A DNA stretch of 64,000 bases from Antitrichia curtipendula (Eukaryota; Streptophyta; Bryopsida; Hypnales; Leucodontaceae): contig OX579635.1 of assembly GCA_951230915.1 (NCBI GenBank), positions 6,510,001 through 6,574,000 of the forward strand, read 5' to 3'. The notes under the pieces are model-generated. The model was given only the letters and a program-made list of their open reading frames with translations, searched no databases and had not been told where the DNA came from. The translations under genes and the position numbers were made by a program. Positions 1-11,069 of this stretch are shown here, piece by piece (position 1 is the first letter of the stretch; every line of letters begins with the position of its first letter).

Positions 1-3000
1 AGGTTTGGAAAAACAAAATTAACAGACCCCAAAACTGAAAAAGGGGTAAGTTTTTGCATCTATCAGTGGAAGGCTCGTAACACTACTCTACACAACTGGT
101 GCTCTCAGTCCCCACTTCTCCAGCAAAGATGCCTCCTTCACGTAACTGTGATCACGGCATCCCAGTGTTCTGTACAGCACGGGCCTCCTCTCACCCACCT
201 CGTCAAATTGACAGACTGGCTTGAGAGGGAAACGCCGCTCTTCCGTCAATCACTTCGTGTATTTGTCCCTTCAAATCTATTAAAATGTTTTTAAATTTTT
301 CATTAAGATTTTTGTTTTGTTTTGTTTTCATTAGCTATGTTGTCACGACTGTTCCCAACACCGAAGATTCATGTCGTAACTGCTCACTGTTCAGTAGTTC
401 CATAACATCAGGCATCATGTTTCTGTGAAGGATTTGTTGGGTGTAAAATAACTTCAAATTGTAGCTGTGGTGGTGAGTGTGTAGATCTCACGTTCCTAAT
501 TTTGGCTACATGCCAGCCTGAGTCTATCAATGACAGCTTTCATTTTGGTCATTTTAAAAATTTTCTTTGCCACAAAAGGAAACATTGTATTTCCAATACA
601 ACGAAGCTTTTTGCCAAACAGAGTGCATGTTTTGGTGTATTTTTCAATGATAATAATAGACACGACGCCCAAACTGGAATGAATTGGCACGGAGCGAACA
701 ACCCAAGGCCTGGATCTGTGGATGAAACTAAAAATGGAACGTTGGAACCAATTCATGCTGATATGGCCCAGAGGAGATTACTGCGAAAGTATCAACTCTA
801 AACCCTAAAAGTAATGTTCAGCTTTTTCCTGACTTTTAGGGTCATTTTCTCCTTTTCTATATTCCTAGTTACTTGTACTCTTTTCAGATATTAGAGTTAA
901 TTGTAAAGGAACCCCCAGTTTGAAACATGGGCATTAGAGGAAGGTATAACAAAGAATAGTGCAAAAGAAACATAGACCCAAATTTCATTAGACCTCAATT
1001 TTGGTGCTCCAAGGAGTTTTGTCTTGTGTTTTTTTCGAACTCCAGCTCGTCATCCCGCATTATACATACTTTACGATTTAACTCCATTATATTGGTAGTT
1101 TATACAAAAGTGAAGCCAGAAATTTAAAATTCACTTCAATTGAGTAAATGAATGAAACTTCACCTTGATTCAATTAAAGATCATGAAAAATCTAAATCTT
1201 ATAATTTGTTTTAACTTTTTCTTCTTTTAGAATGAAAAGATGATTGTGAAATTTAATTATTTTAAACCACATGGATTTAAGCAAGCATTTGGAACACTCA
1301 AGATAAATGACCATGATAATCAAAGAAATAATTATAGAGTTTGTATTGCATTTGCATTGAAGGTTACTAAACCTTCAAAGGATAATTACAGGTTGCATTG
1401 TTGCAAGGGAAGTCTTGGATTTCCAAGCTACAAGGTTAAAGTTTTGATATGAGGCAAATGATAACACAATCACTAGATTGGTGTTCATATCAACCTTTGG
1501 CACCAAGCCCCAATACAATAGTGATCAATATTTCAAATTTCTTTTTCTACTATTATTAAAATATTGGAGATAAAACATTTGACATATATTTAGAAGCATA
1601 TTTATATAGTCTTATTATGGTTCGGCAAATTAGAAAATACAACAAACTATATTTTTGCATATTTGCATTAAAAAATAAACAATTGGGATAGATTCCAAAC
1701 TCTTAGTATCACCAAGCACTAGTTAGCAAAGTTTGCAATTGACGGTTTTCAAATGTAAATCTAAATTTGATTATTATTTTTTCTATCTAATAATTTTCTT
1801 ATTTCAATTAGAAAATCATTGTTTGGGATGAAAAACATGCATCGGCTTATATAAAGTTATTAGAATGATGAAAATATTAATAAAGAAGATTGTGCAAGAA
1901 TCAAACATCTATGAGATAATTGATGATAACTTATAAGAGTCAAGTGAAAGGCATTTTGTAAGTGAAACAATAAAAATTTATGTAGAAGAAAAGATGTTCT
2001 AAATTATGTTCAAGAATTTTATGATGAAATTGGTAAGGTTCTTCCTACCTAATGCAAAGCGAAGTAGAAATGGAAAATGTGTATATGTCTAAATATAGAT
2101 GATATGTATTTATTAGCTACTAGTTATAAGTTGATTGCAAGTAGAAAATGTGAAGGATAAAATTGTGACACTTTAAGTATAAGATTATGGAGTTGACAAT
2201 GGTGAGATTCAACCTCCACCCCATGGCATAGGAGGCTCATACAAGGTCCTAGAGCCTAAATTGATTCATACAAAGAGTTTCTTTTGGTTTGTTTTGACCT
2301 TTACTTTTTGAAACTAAACTTATACCCCGTGTGAAGATCAAAATTTAGACATAAATTTAATATTTTTTGAAATATCTAAAGTTTTGAAACATTATAAATG
2401 AAATACTTCATAAAAAAAATTCATCTATATTGCTTATTTTTTGGAATATTCTAAAAAAAATTCAAAATTTTAAAAGAATAATATTTCTAAGTATGAAATA
2501 TTTATCCAATGATTATTAATAATCTGAAAAGACATAGCAATAATAAAACAAATCAATTATGAAAACAATAGAAGTCACTACAACCAAAATAGAAATAGTT
2601 ATGATAAACAAAAAATAAAAAATTTAATAGCTAAGAGTGTCAAAATTTTGACATGCCAAAAACATTCAACACTATGGAAAGTAAAAGTATCAGCACTAGT
2701 TGCATTGCAATTGACTACAACAACAATTGTTGGCGAGGCATTTACTACCACGTGAGATACAAATGGCGGTAGGATAGTCACTTTCTGCTCCGCACCAACC
2801 ACCCATAAAAGTTGGATCTACTTTCACTCTAATGGCTATAGTCAAAGTTAACCAAGTTAGCTTGAGTGTAAAACTACCCTTTGCAAAGGCCCTCTTTTGA
2901 CGAGCAAATGTCAAAGTGATTGGAAAAATGGTAAAACTTGTATCATGAAGGGTTCTTTGGTGTAGAGCTTTTGGCATTAGACAAGCACAAAGCCAAGGTA

Positions 3001-4247
3001 GGTTGTTGGCATGGTTGAATGGATGAGAAACAAAAAAATGCAGCTATTGGTCCACTAATCCAAACACTTAGGTGACTACCTTGATCATGGGGATCACATC
3101 CTTTTAAGTTTGATTGTTGACTCTGACCCTCAGATACGGTAGTAGGGATAGTCACACCTCGTCCGAGAAGCAAGTTTTTTTGAAGAATGCGAAGGTGGTG
3201 AGAGAAAAGAGGAGCCACTGGGGAGCTGTTGTGCAAGAAGAAGGTGTGACATCCCTTTTGAACGTGAGTAACATAGAAAAATTTGTTGGAGAATGAGATT
3301 CATTGTTAGGCGTTGTAGAACGCATTGCTAAAGTCGGATAGAATTGGGAGTGAAAAATCCAAACAAAACTTAGAGTGCGTCAAACAAGCGGTGAAAGCAA
3401 TTTGGAAGTAAAAATTTGTCAAAGAAAAAATTCTCTAATCCATTTCTTCACCTCCAAAGCAAAAGAATGACACTTCAAAATCCTCGGAGAAGGAGAGCTA
3501 CACAAACCACAAACACCACATAGAGAGCGCCATGTTTCAATTCTTGGAGAAGGTGTGACTACCCCTAGTGTAGAAAGTTTCAAAAATTCATCAGGAATGA
3601 CATTAGAAAAAAAAATTAAAAAAATCACTAGGGATAAGTTAAAGGCGGGGTTAGGCGGCCATGGAGGATTGACCCATGTATTGCTTTGTCCAAAAGTAAA
3701 TGTAAAAATTACCCCCTATTTTGTGCTGCTTAAATTTTGTATTTCATCATTGCTCTAAACTAATTTGGGGCCTTTGATTGCGAATATGAATTCAGAACTT
3801 GCACATTTTATCATATGCGGCAAATATAAAATTTCAGTGCTTTTTGCAAAGGTAAAACACGGGGCAATACATAGGTCAATCCTCCTTGGCCGGGTAAGGT
3901 GGACCAGTGTCCGGGAAGAACCGGCGGCTAGTTCAAAGTTAGCTGGTATAATTGGGAAAAAATCCAGTTGCAATTTGAAAACATTGGCAAAAAAATGGTG
4001 AAAATGTCTATAAGTTTATTTTTTTGAATGGAAAAAAAATAAAATAACCGGACTCGGTACTTGGAAAAACGGTTCAGTATGGAAATTGGAGGAAATTAGC
4101 CGGTAAAACTAAAAAAACTTCCCGAACACTGAGGCGGACAAAGAAACTGAAAAGTGAGAGGATGAAGCTCGGGGCAGCGTGTCAGAATTTGGACAGAATC
4201 CCGATGAATTTAATTTTTGTTTTTCAAACCAGTCAGAGCCCCCTGTT
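1..4247. other. AT-rich spacer without a recognisable gene
   Basis: I find no gene here. The reading frames are short (under 100 codons), overlap on both strands and match no family I know. The segment around 496-801 is a little less AT-rich and open on both strands, but has no motif. A small hairpin with 10-bp perfect arms lies at 803-812 and 832-841 (CCCTAAAAGT and its complement, 19-base loop). The remainder is AT-rich and looks like decayed repeat. Confidence 0.5.
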
Positions 4248-4250
4248 TTA

Positions 4251-5521
4251 GAGCATCCCCACGGTGGCCGCGCCAAGGAGGGGCGCCAAGTGCTGCCTTG
4301 GCGTGTGGATTTGGAGAGTGCGGCTTTACCACTCCTCTTCTGCCCCACGGTTGACGCGCCCAGCAGGCGCGCCAAATGGGTGTTATCGCTAAGAATTTAA
4401 AGGTTATGATATTAAACTTACGAAACTTACATATTTTACTTCCCATGCATTAATAAGCACTCTATTAGATTGTTTCCAAAGCATTTTCAATTTATTTTGT
4501 GTTCCTGCAGCTGTAGAGTAGCTTACTATATAGACATGGGGTGGTAGGAGGTAGAACAAACAATGTGGGATAAGTAAATTAGATGTAGTAGGAGCTCCAC
4601 CACTCATAGTTTTTTTCAAAGTAGAAATTGTGTTAGAATTAAAATTTCAGACCTCATTTAGGCGTAGTAGATTAACTTTTTTGAAAAAACTTTGGACTCA
4701 TAAAAGATGTGAAATCAAGACAAATTTCACCTCCAAAAATCCGTTTGTGATTTCAAGACTCCAATCAAAAGTTATGGACAAATTTCAAAAGAGGATTTGA
4801 AGGGAAATTTTCTTTACATTTGTAGAAATGCATAGTAGAAATTTGTCAATAAATTTTGACTAGAGACTTGAAAATCTCAGACGGATTTTTGGAGATAAAA
4901 TTTATCTTGATTTCACATCTTTTCTTAGTTCAAAGTTTTTGAAAAAAGCTATTCTACTATGCCTAAATGAGGTCTGAAATTTTAATTCTAACATAATTCC
5001 TACTTTGGAAAAAACTATGATTATGAGTGGTGGAACTCCTTCTAATTACTTATCCCACATGGGTTGCTCTACCTCCTACCACCCCATGTGTATATAGTAA
5101 GCTTCTCTTCCCTCTTACAACACAAGAAAGGTGAATAAGCGTTTCTCCCAATTACCTAGATGCAAAATGAAAGAAATTTTATTGTAGTTGGGAAATGCCT
5201 TTTTTTCAGTGTTTTCACACAAGTAAAGAAAACTTTATTGAGGTTAAAATTACTTGTGAGAAAAAATTGAAGGTCAGATGGGGTATGTGCTTTGAAGATG
5301 GGTGAGAACGACTGTCAGTGCCTCGAAATTGGGTTCAAAAAGGTAGTCAAAGCCTTTGGCGAGCCGCGCTCAAGGCTCACCATTTCCCCGTGTATCCTTC
5401 AAATTCTGGCGCGGCCGGGCAGTTTTCCCCGTTTGGCGCGTCGGCCGTGGGGAAGTAAAAGAAGCCAGGGCGCACCCACTGCGCGTGTTAGACTCCTTGG
5501 CGCGCCACCGTGGGGCTGCTC
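4251..5521. mobile_element. Harbinger/Tourist-like TIR element, TTA duplication
   Basis: The left end (4251) begins GAGCATCCCCACGGTGGC and the right end, read inward from 5521, begins GAGCAGCCCCACGGTGGC. Both continue into GC-rich GCGCCAAGG. The three bases outside each end are TTA (4248-4250 and 5522-5524), the duplication size and sequence typical of PIF/Harbinger elements. No transposase frame is present, so it is non-autonomous. The GC-rich ends contrast with the AT-rich middle, which holds the fold-back at 4520-5105. The superfamily is inferred from duplication and ends only. Confidence 0.75.
4520..5105. repeat. 586-bp fold-back (long inverted repeat) nested in the TIR element
   Basis: The two halves are inverted copies of each other from the outer ends (AGCTTACTATATA on both) to about 4812. 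They share blocks such as ACATGGGGTGGTAGGAGGTA, CCACCACTCATA and the reverse complement of CAGACCTCATTTAGGC. Identity is high but imperfect, with small indels. No direct duplication could be fixed at its edges because the flanks themselves pair. It is either a fold-back MITE inserted into the surrounding element or the element's own stem. Confidence 0.75.
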
Positions 5522-5524
5522 TTA

Positions 5525-6390
5525 AACCAGCCAACTGAATTGGGCCCAACCACCCAAACCAAAAAAGTTAATAGCCCAACACGGTGATCTGAAAAAGGAT
5601 ATGATACTATTCGCCGAATTGTTGTCATATTCATCTAGAACTAGACCCACCCTGGTCGGATGGATGGATGAAATTTGGCAGATGAGGAGTACTTATTGTA
5701 ATGGGGACTTGGAGCACCGACAATGAGGGAGACTGGGGTCTGTCCCATTGGTGGAGACAGAAGTGCCAGCTCGTCAGTGGCAGCTGATTGGTTGTCCGCC
5801 AGCTTGGCATCGCAGGCACGAAGGATGTGCTTTGTCTTGATGAGGGAGGAGGTCCATAAAGTGCCCATTTAAGAGCTGGAAATTAATTGGGGGGGATTGA
5901 GGTGAGACTTCTTGAAATGTGTTTTTTTGGGTAAATTGTCCTTTAAAAGACAACTGGAATGGGCATTCAACTCAAGTTCTTTCATGTTTTTTGGAGCTTT
6001 GTGGAATTAGTTTTAAAAATTTGAAGTTGAAATGTAGTAGTCACTATCAGCGTCCACCTCCTAAAATGTAAACTATTTGTACATTGCTTTTGCCATGAGA
6101 AAAAAAAATGTACAAAGTGTACATTTTAGGAGGTGAATGATTTTAGAATCCAAGTGCCTTATGAACCTCCTACCTTAGTTACTGCAACACAAGGGAGGAG
6201 GGGGGGGGGGGATTCAATTCAATTATGTATGAACTTCTGCTTTTTGTAGTTGATTGACCCGAAATAATCTTTTTTTTAAAAGAAAAAAAAAACATCTTAA
6301 GGAAACAATACCAAAATGTGGAGTATATTTTATATATGAAAATTTATTTATTTATTTAAAAAAATTATAAAACTGACCATGTATATTAGC
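5525..6390. other. Spacer with a less AT-rich segment and a dispersed repeat
   Basis: Bases 5640-5870 are clearly less AT-rich than their surroundings and hold a 75-codon minus-strand frame (5641-5868) that I cannot assign to a family; it may be a gene fragment. From 5865 onward the sequence belongs to the dispersed repeat shared with 55980-56290. A poly-G run sits near 6200. Confidence 0.4.
5865..6150 (+). repeat. Dispersed repeat, copy 1, with hairpin core
   Basis: This stretch aligns along its length with 55980-56290 (shared words include AACTTCTTGAAAT, TTTTTTGAAGCTTTGT-like and TTTGAAGTTGAA). Its 3' part is a near-perfect hairpin at 6055-6135, whose arms start CACCTCCTAAAATGTA and its complement. 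The other copy has the same hairpin at about 56165-56249. It behaves like a short non-coding mobile repeat; its ends are not fixed. Confidence 0.6.
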
Positions 6391-6394
6391 CACC

Positions 6395-7700
6395 TAAAGT
6401 CCCACAACCTTTAATTATTTCAAAAAATCACTCATAACTACTATTTTCATAGCAAAAAGCAAAATAAAATAATTTTTTTTTTTTTTTTGCATATTTACCT
6501 TTGTATCTTGCCCTAGATTAGTATAGGAATGAATGTGTAGAAAAAATTTCAAAAACTTTGACCATATTGATTGCAAGATATTTGCTTTTAACCCCTAAAG
6601 CACTAAACTGCGTTTTTTGGCGACATACCAATTTTGGGCAGCTCACTACGAATGAAGTTTTTGGTTTTTTTCTTTGAAATTTTCACACAATATGTGCTCG
6701 AGGAGTAGCTTTAAGGCCCAGAAAATTTCAGAACTTTTGACTATATGATTAAAAAGTTACGCTATGATTGTTGTTTTCATTGCTCATCGGGCAGCCCAGG
6801 CAGCAAAAAAAACTTCTTGAAAATTCACTTTTTCTTAAAATTAAAATTTGAAATTGATTCTCTAGAACTTTAAATACATGGAAAGCTTTGAGTATTTCCA
6901 TTTGGATTGAAGAAATAAAAGTTATGGGAGTTTAAGTTTGCGGGTAGTTTGCAGGTAGTTGTAGAATCTCTACTCTAAGATAAACTTTGAAGCCCTTTAT
7001 TTAATTCAGTTTTAAATATTTTTGAAAAAAAATAAAAACATAAGGTGTAGACTGTTTACTAAAACATTACAACCATTGGGATTGGGATTTTTCAATTCCA
7101 TGAATAAATTGTTAACAATTTAGTGTTTTGAACCATTTTCTACTTCTTTCTACTTACTATTTTTTCCTTTATGTTGTACAATTCCAAATGATCTGAAAAT
7201 TTTCAAGCATGTTGCCAGCTTGCCTTGAAGAATGAATCCAAAGAGTAACCACCATTTCGGGCATTTCTTCATACACATGTGACCATCTGAAGTGCAGCTG
7301 CCCAGTTTTTGCAGGGCCAAAAATGAGGTGTTTTGTCACTTCAAATGCTAATATCTTCCAATCTACATGGTGGAAATTCTTGAATTTTTTTCACATGTTC
7401 TCAAACTAGTTTATTAGAAGATCATATGGTTACATGTGTTCAAAAAAGTTTAAGAAAAAAAACTCGTACTTGTCCTAGAAATGGCAGTTTTGGAGCGTTT
7501 TGGTAAAAACATACTCAAAAACCTTTAGGGGTTAAAGTAAAGCAAACCATATTGATTGCAAGTAATGTGACTAGATTATAAGACTTTGAATCTTCTTAAC
7601 TTAAAATTTATGTGCTATTGATATTGAATTTTAAAAGAATTATGTTAGAAAATTGAGTTGAAAGTCTAAGAGAAAAAAATTCAAAAAATCCAACTTCATT
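6395..7700. repeat. Older copy of the large TTAA family, split by an insertion
   Basis: Bases about 6395-6587 and 7536-7700 line up with one continuous stretch of the element at 9379-11065 (its first 300 bases, including GATTGCAAGATAT and the following GACTAGATTAT). They are the two halves of an older family member into which 6592-7531 inserted. Its own outer ends are too decayed to define. Confidence 0.6.
6592..7531. mobile_element. TTAA-flanked TIR element, 940 bp
   Basis: It begins CCCCTAAAGCACTAAAC and ends ACCTTTAGGGG, with TTAA immediately outside both ends (6588-6591 and 7532-7535). It is inserted in an older relative. The matching unoccupied site, with one TTAA, is preserved at 9564-9567 in the sibling element. 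It has no protein frame, so it is non-autonomous. The last 200 bp resemble the corresponding ends of the elements at 7713-9106 and 27364-28545. Confidence 0.8.
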
Positions 7701-7712
7701 TTCATTCTTTAA

Positions 7713-9106
7713 TCCCTAAAGCTCCATTATTCTCATGGGGGACAAAAAGGATTATAGGCTCCTACAGTCTCAATATTCTTCATGATATTCTGACATTTCT
7801 TTTAACCTTTAAACGACAGGCTCATAACCGTGGAAATCATTTGTTTTAACACCGTGTGAATTGTTGGATTAAAATAATGCAAAAGCACTCATTGGAAGTC
7901 AAACTAATGTAGATGATCTTCTCTTTTCCCACAAAATTTGGAGGATAAATAGTTGCATTTCTGTCCTACATAGGAGATTCTCTTATCATTCATTGGCCGC
8001 TAAATGTCCGCCTCAATGTTTAAGGGTTAAAGATAGAATAATACATTAGCTCTCGGAGAATATAATTTTTATTTCAATCAATGCCCAAGAGCCAAAGTTA
8101 TGGCACAATAAGCCCAGATGTAGTTTTTTTTTTTTTTAGTTTCTTATAGACTGCATTTTTATCTACATGGAAAGCTTTTATTCATTCCATTTTCATTTGG
8201 TATGTGAAAGTTATAGATAATCTTGTTTCTCAAGCAATCAAAGCATCTTCTTGAATAATAATTTGTAGGATTCATTTATGAACTTAGTTTTCACCATTTC
8301 TCCAAAAAAAGTTATCTAAACTTAAGTTTTCTTGTTGGAACAATTTTGTTGCTAAGATTATTGTGTTTCAATTCCATTCTGGAGCTATAATTAGTGGTTT
8401 AGTTTCCCTTCAATCTTGATCCTATTGCTACTTAATAAATTTTTAATGAGTAAAATTAAGTGTTTGTTTTTAAGAAAAAACTACTAGATTCTCAATTCAA
8501 TTTCTCAACATAATAATTTAGAAACTCAAAATCAATATTGTAAAAATTTTAAGTGAAGAAGATGCAAAATAAAAAATCTAGTTGATCTAGGTGCAAACAT
8601 TAGAAAAAATTTCAAGCCTCGAAAGGGCTGTGAGTTTTCAATGACAGTGGTGCAATTATGGAGAATTTTTTTATTTTTTTATTAGTAGCTGATGTGGCAC
8701 TAGTATTGCCACATCAATGCCACATCACATTGGATATTTTAATTTTAATTTTAATTTTTTCAATTTTTTGATAAATTTTTGATAAATTTTATTAATAATA
8801 ATAATAGTGTTTTTTTCGTATTTGCAGTGTAGGGGGTCAAAAATGAAAAGATAGTGGCCCTCTGCAAATTCAAATCTTTTCTAATGAGACTTTGTTTTTT
8901 TTCACTTCAAATGCAAATATCTTGCAATCTCTGTAGTCAAAGTTTTTGAAATTTCTTCCAAACATTCTTACACTACTCTTGTACAAGATCCAACAATTAT
9001 CTAGGTATGCAAAAAAAACAATTTTTGAATTTTTTTTGCTCTTTTCAATAGAAATGGTAGTTTTGAGTGTTTTTTAATGGAAAAAAAGACCCTAGGATTT
9101 TAGGAG
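7713..9106. mobile_element. Degenerate member of the large TTAA family
   Basis: The left end is TTAA followed by TCCCTAAAGC. The right end is decayed (TTTTAGGAG followed by TTAC). Its last 250 bases match the right ends of the copies at 6592-7531 and 27364-28545 (CACTTCAAATGC, AATATCTT, GAAATGG and similar blocks). A 221-bp TTAA element sits inside it at 7806-8026. There is no coding content. The right boundary is approximate. Confidence 0.5.
7806..8026 (+). mobile_element. 221-bp TTAA-flanked MITE, copy 1
   Basis: TTAA lies on both sides (7802-7805, 8027-8030). The ends are CCTTTAAACG and, inward from the right, CCCTTAAACATTG. A second copy of exactly the same length and in opposite orientation lies at 55619-55839. 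They share blocks such as AGGCTCATAACCGT, GAAAAGCACTCATTG-like and TTGCACTTATGTCCTACAT-like. No coding capacity. Confidence 0.8.
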
Positions 9107-9866
9107 TTACAATGTTATTAAGTAGAAGCATGTGTTAGATTAAAAAATGAAACCGTTAATAGTTTTGTGATGGAATTGAAACATATTAATTCCATCAATG
9201 AGATTGTTTTTGTAAGTATACTAAAACTTGGGTAACTTTTTCTTTTTTTAAATTGATTGTTTGTTCACAAATTGAATATGTTATTTTCTCAAGATGCTAT
9301 GATTGTCCACAAAACAAGAAACTCCATAACTTTCACTCTACCACCATAGCCAAATTGCAAAAATGAATAAGTATTTAACCCCTAAAGGACCACGGCCTCT
9401 TTTTTGCCAAAATACATTCAAAACAACCATTTCTATTGCAAAGAGTAAAAAAAATTGAATTTTTTTTCCACATCTAAATGTAGGATCTTGCACCTAGCTA
9501 GTGTGAAAATAGGTGGAATAAATTTCAGAAATTTTGACCACACAGATTGCAAGATATATGCGTTTAAAGTGAAGAATACAAGTTTTTTTGCACATTGCGG
9601 GACTAGATTATTTGACTTTGAACCTTCTTAATTAAATTTTTTTACACTATAGAGTTTTGAGGTTTAAATCTTTATGGTGGAGAATTGAGTTGAGGGTCTA
9701 GGAAAAAGAAAGTCAAAAAAACTGAATTTTCATTCTTGAAAAAATTGTTAAGTAGAAGTAGGTACAACATAGAAGGAAAATTTAAATTATTAATATCTCT
9801 AAGATGGAATTAAAATGCACTAATCCCTATGGTGAGATTTTTCTAAGCTTCTAGAAAGCAACCTAA

Positions 9867-10624
9867 GGGCCGCTTCACACTATGGCCAACCAAGTCGAGA
9901 GGTTGTAGAAGTGAGAGTCTAAACTTTGGTGAGAGTCCAAAGAAATGGGCAATAAATAGGCCCTAAAATTTAGGAATTGGAGACTTTGGCTGGCCGTAGT
10001 GTGAAGCCTCCGAAGGCCAAGCCTAAAGTCTAAACCTCACCCGTGTGTCAATTTTTTCAAGCAAAAGATAAAAAAACATGAGAAAGGAGTCCAAAATGGC
10101 CTTGGAAAAAAATCACAGTATATGCTCTTATCATCAAACAAGGAATATGAAGGATATAAATCGAATAAAGGGTGGGATTGGCCATTGAAAGGATGTAGGT
10201 TATGGAACTAGGTTCATTGAATGCAAAGATTCTCCATTGTAATGGTGGAGACTAGGTTTCAAACCCCAGTGGCGACAAATATCAAATACTACTACTACTA
10301 CCTACTACTACCTACTACTACAAATCCAATCTAATCTAACGGTTGCAATCTTGCCATTTCTGACATTTTTCTGAAAAAAGTTCGACGGACTCTTGACCAT
10401 AGATTGGATCACTATTTTTGGCCAACCCAAACTATGGTCGACACTCCGTCATGAGGTCATCGCCATGTAGGTATTTGCTGACATGTAGGGTGCCACGAGG
10501 GTGACAAACTTTGGACTATGCCATCCTAGTATGAAGGGCCGAGAGTCCGAATTCCTAGTTCTCTGGAATCTGATTGGTGGAAACCAATGGACTCTCAACT
10601 GTGCCGCCTAGTATAAAGTGGCCC
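9867..10624. mobile_element. 758-bp TIR element with TAA duplication
   Basis: The left end is GGGCCGCTTCACACTA and the right end read inward is GGGCCACTTTATACTA. TAA flanks both sides (9864-9866, 10625-10627). Duplication length and ends suit a PIF/Harbinger Tourist-like MITE. It is non-coding. Inside, at about 10180-10321, is a tract with a B-box-like word (GGTTTCAAACCCC) followed by a TAC-rich tail. Confidence 0.7.
10287..10321. repeat. TAC-rich microsatellite
   Basis: Runs of TAC and CTAC trinucleotides, with the interruptions repeated regularly. It could be the 3' tail of a SINE, since a pol III B-box-like word lies 30 bases upstream. Confidence 0.8.
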
Positions 10625-11069
10625 TAAACTATGTGAAGCAATTTTTTTGAAAAATTATAAAAATTGCATTCAAAAATGAATTTTTCAAGTGTTTTTTTCA
10701 AAAAGGTGATAAGATTGTCCAAAAAACAAGATTGTCCATAACTTTCACATCATTTATCCAAATGAAATGAATAAAAGCTTTCCACATAGACAAAAATAAA
10801 ATGTATGAGAAAAAATTAAAAAATATTTAAAACAAAAAATAATTTTTTTTTATTGTTTATTTTTGTTGTCCAGTCTCCCCTATTTTGAGCTTATTTGAGC
10901 ATAACTTTTGTTCCCGAGCACCAATTGAAAAAAATATATTTCCACAAAGATTATTAGTTTTTCTATCTTCAAAAAAAGTTTAAAAAAATCATGACAAAAA
11001 TTGAGATTGTAGATACGTGCCCAAAATCCAACTTGTCCCCCAAAGGAACAACAGTCCTTTAGGGATTAA

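Larger units (their letters stand above)
9379..11065. mobile_element. TTAA-flanked TIR element carrying a nested element
   Basis: The left end is TTAA (9375-9378) followed by CCCCTAAAGGACCACGG. The right end, read inward, is TCCCTAAAGGACTGTTG followed outside by TTAA (11066-11069). A 758-bp element with its own TAA duplication sits inside at 9867-10624, leaving about 0.93 kb of own sequence, close to the 940 bp of the copy at 6592. At 9564-9567 it keeps the empty TTAA site that is occupied in the relative at 6395-7700. Non-coding. Confidence 0.75.

Noticed and set aside
5641..5868. 75-codon minus-strand frame as a real gene
   Set aside because: It is in balanced-composition sequence but matches no family I recognise and has no visible partner exons; kept only as a possible fragment.
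10180..10321. tRNA-derived SINE
   Set aside because: There is a B-box-like word and a trinucleotide tail, but no clear box A, no duplication and only one copy in the window.
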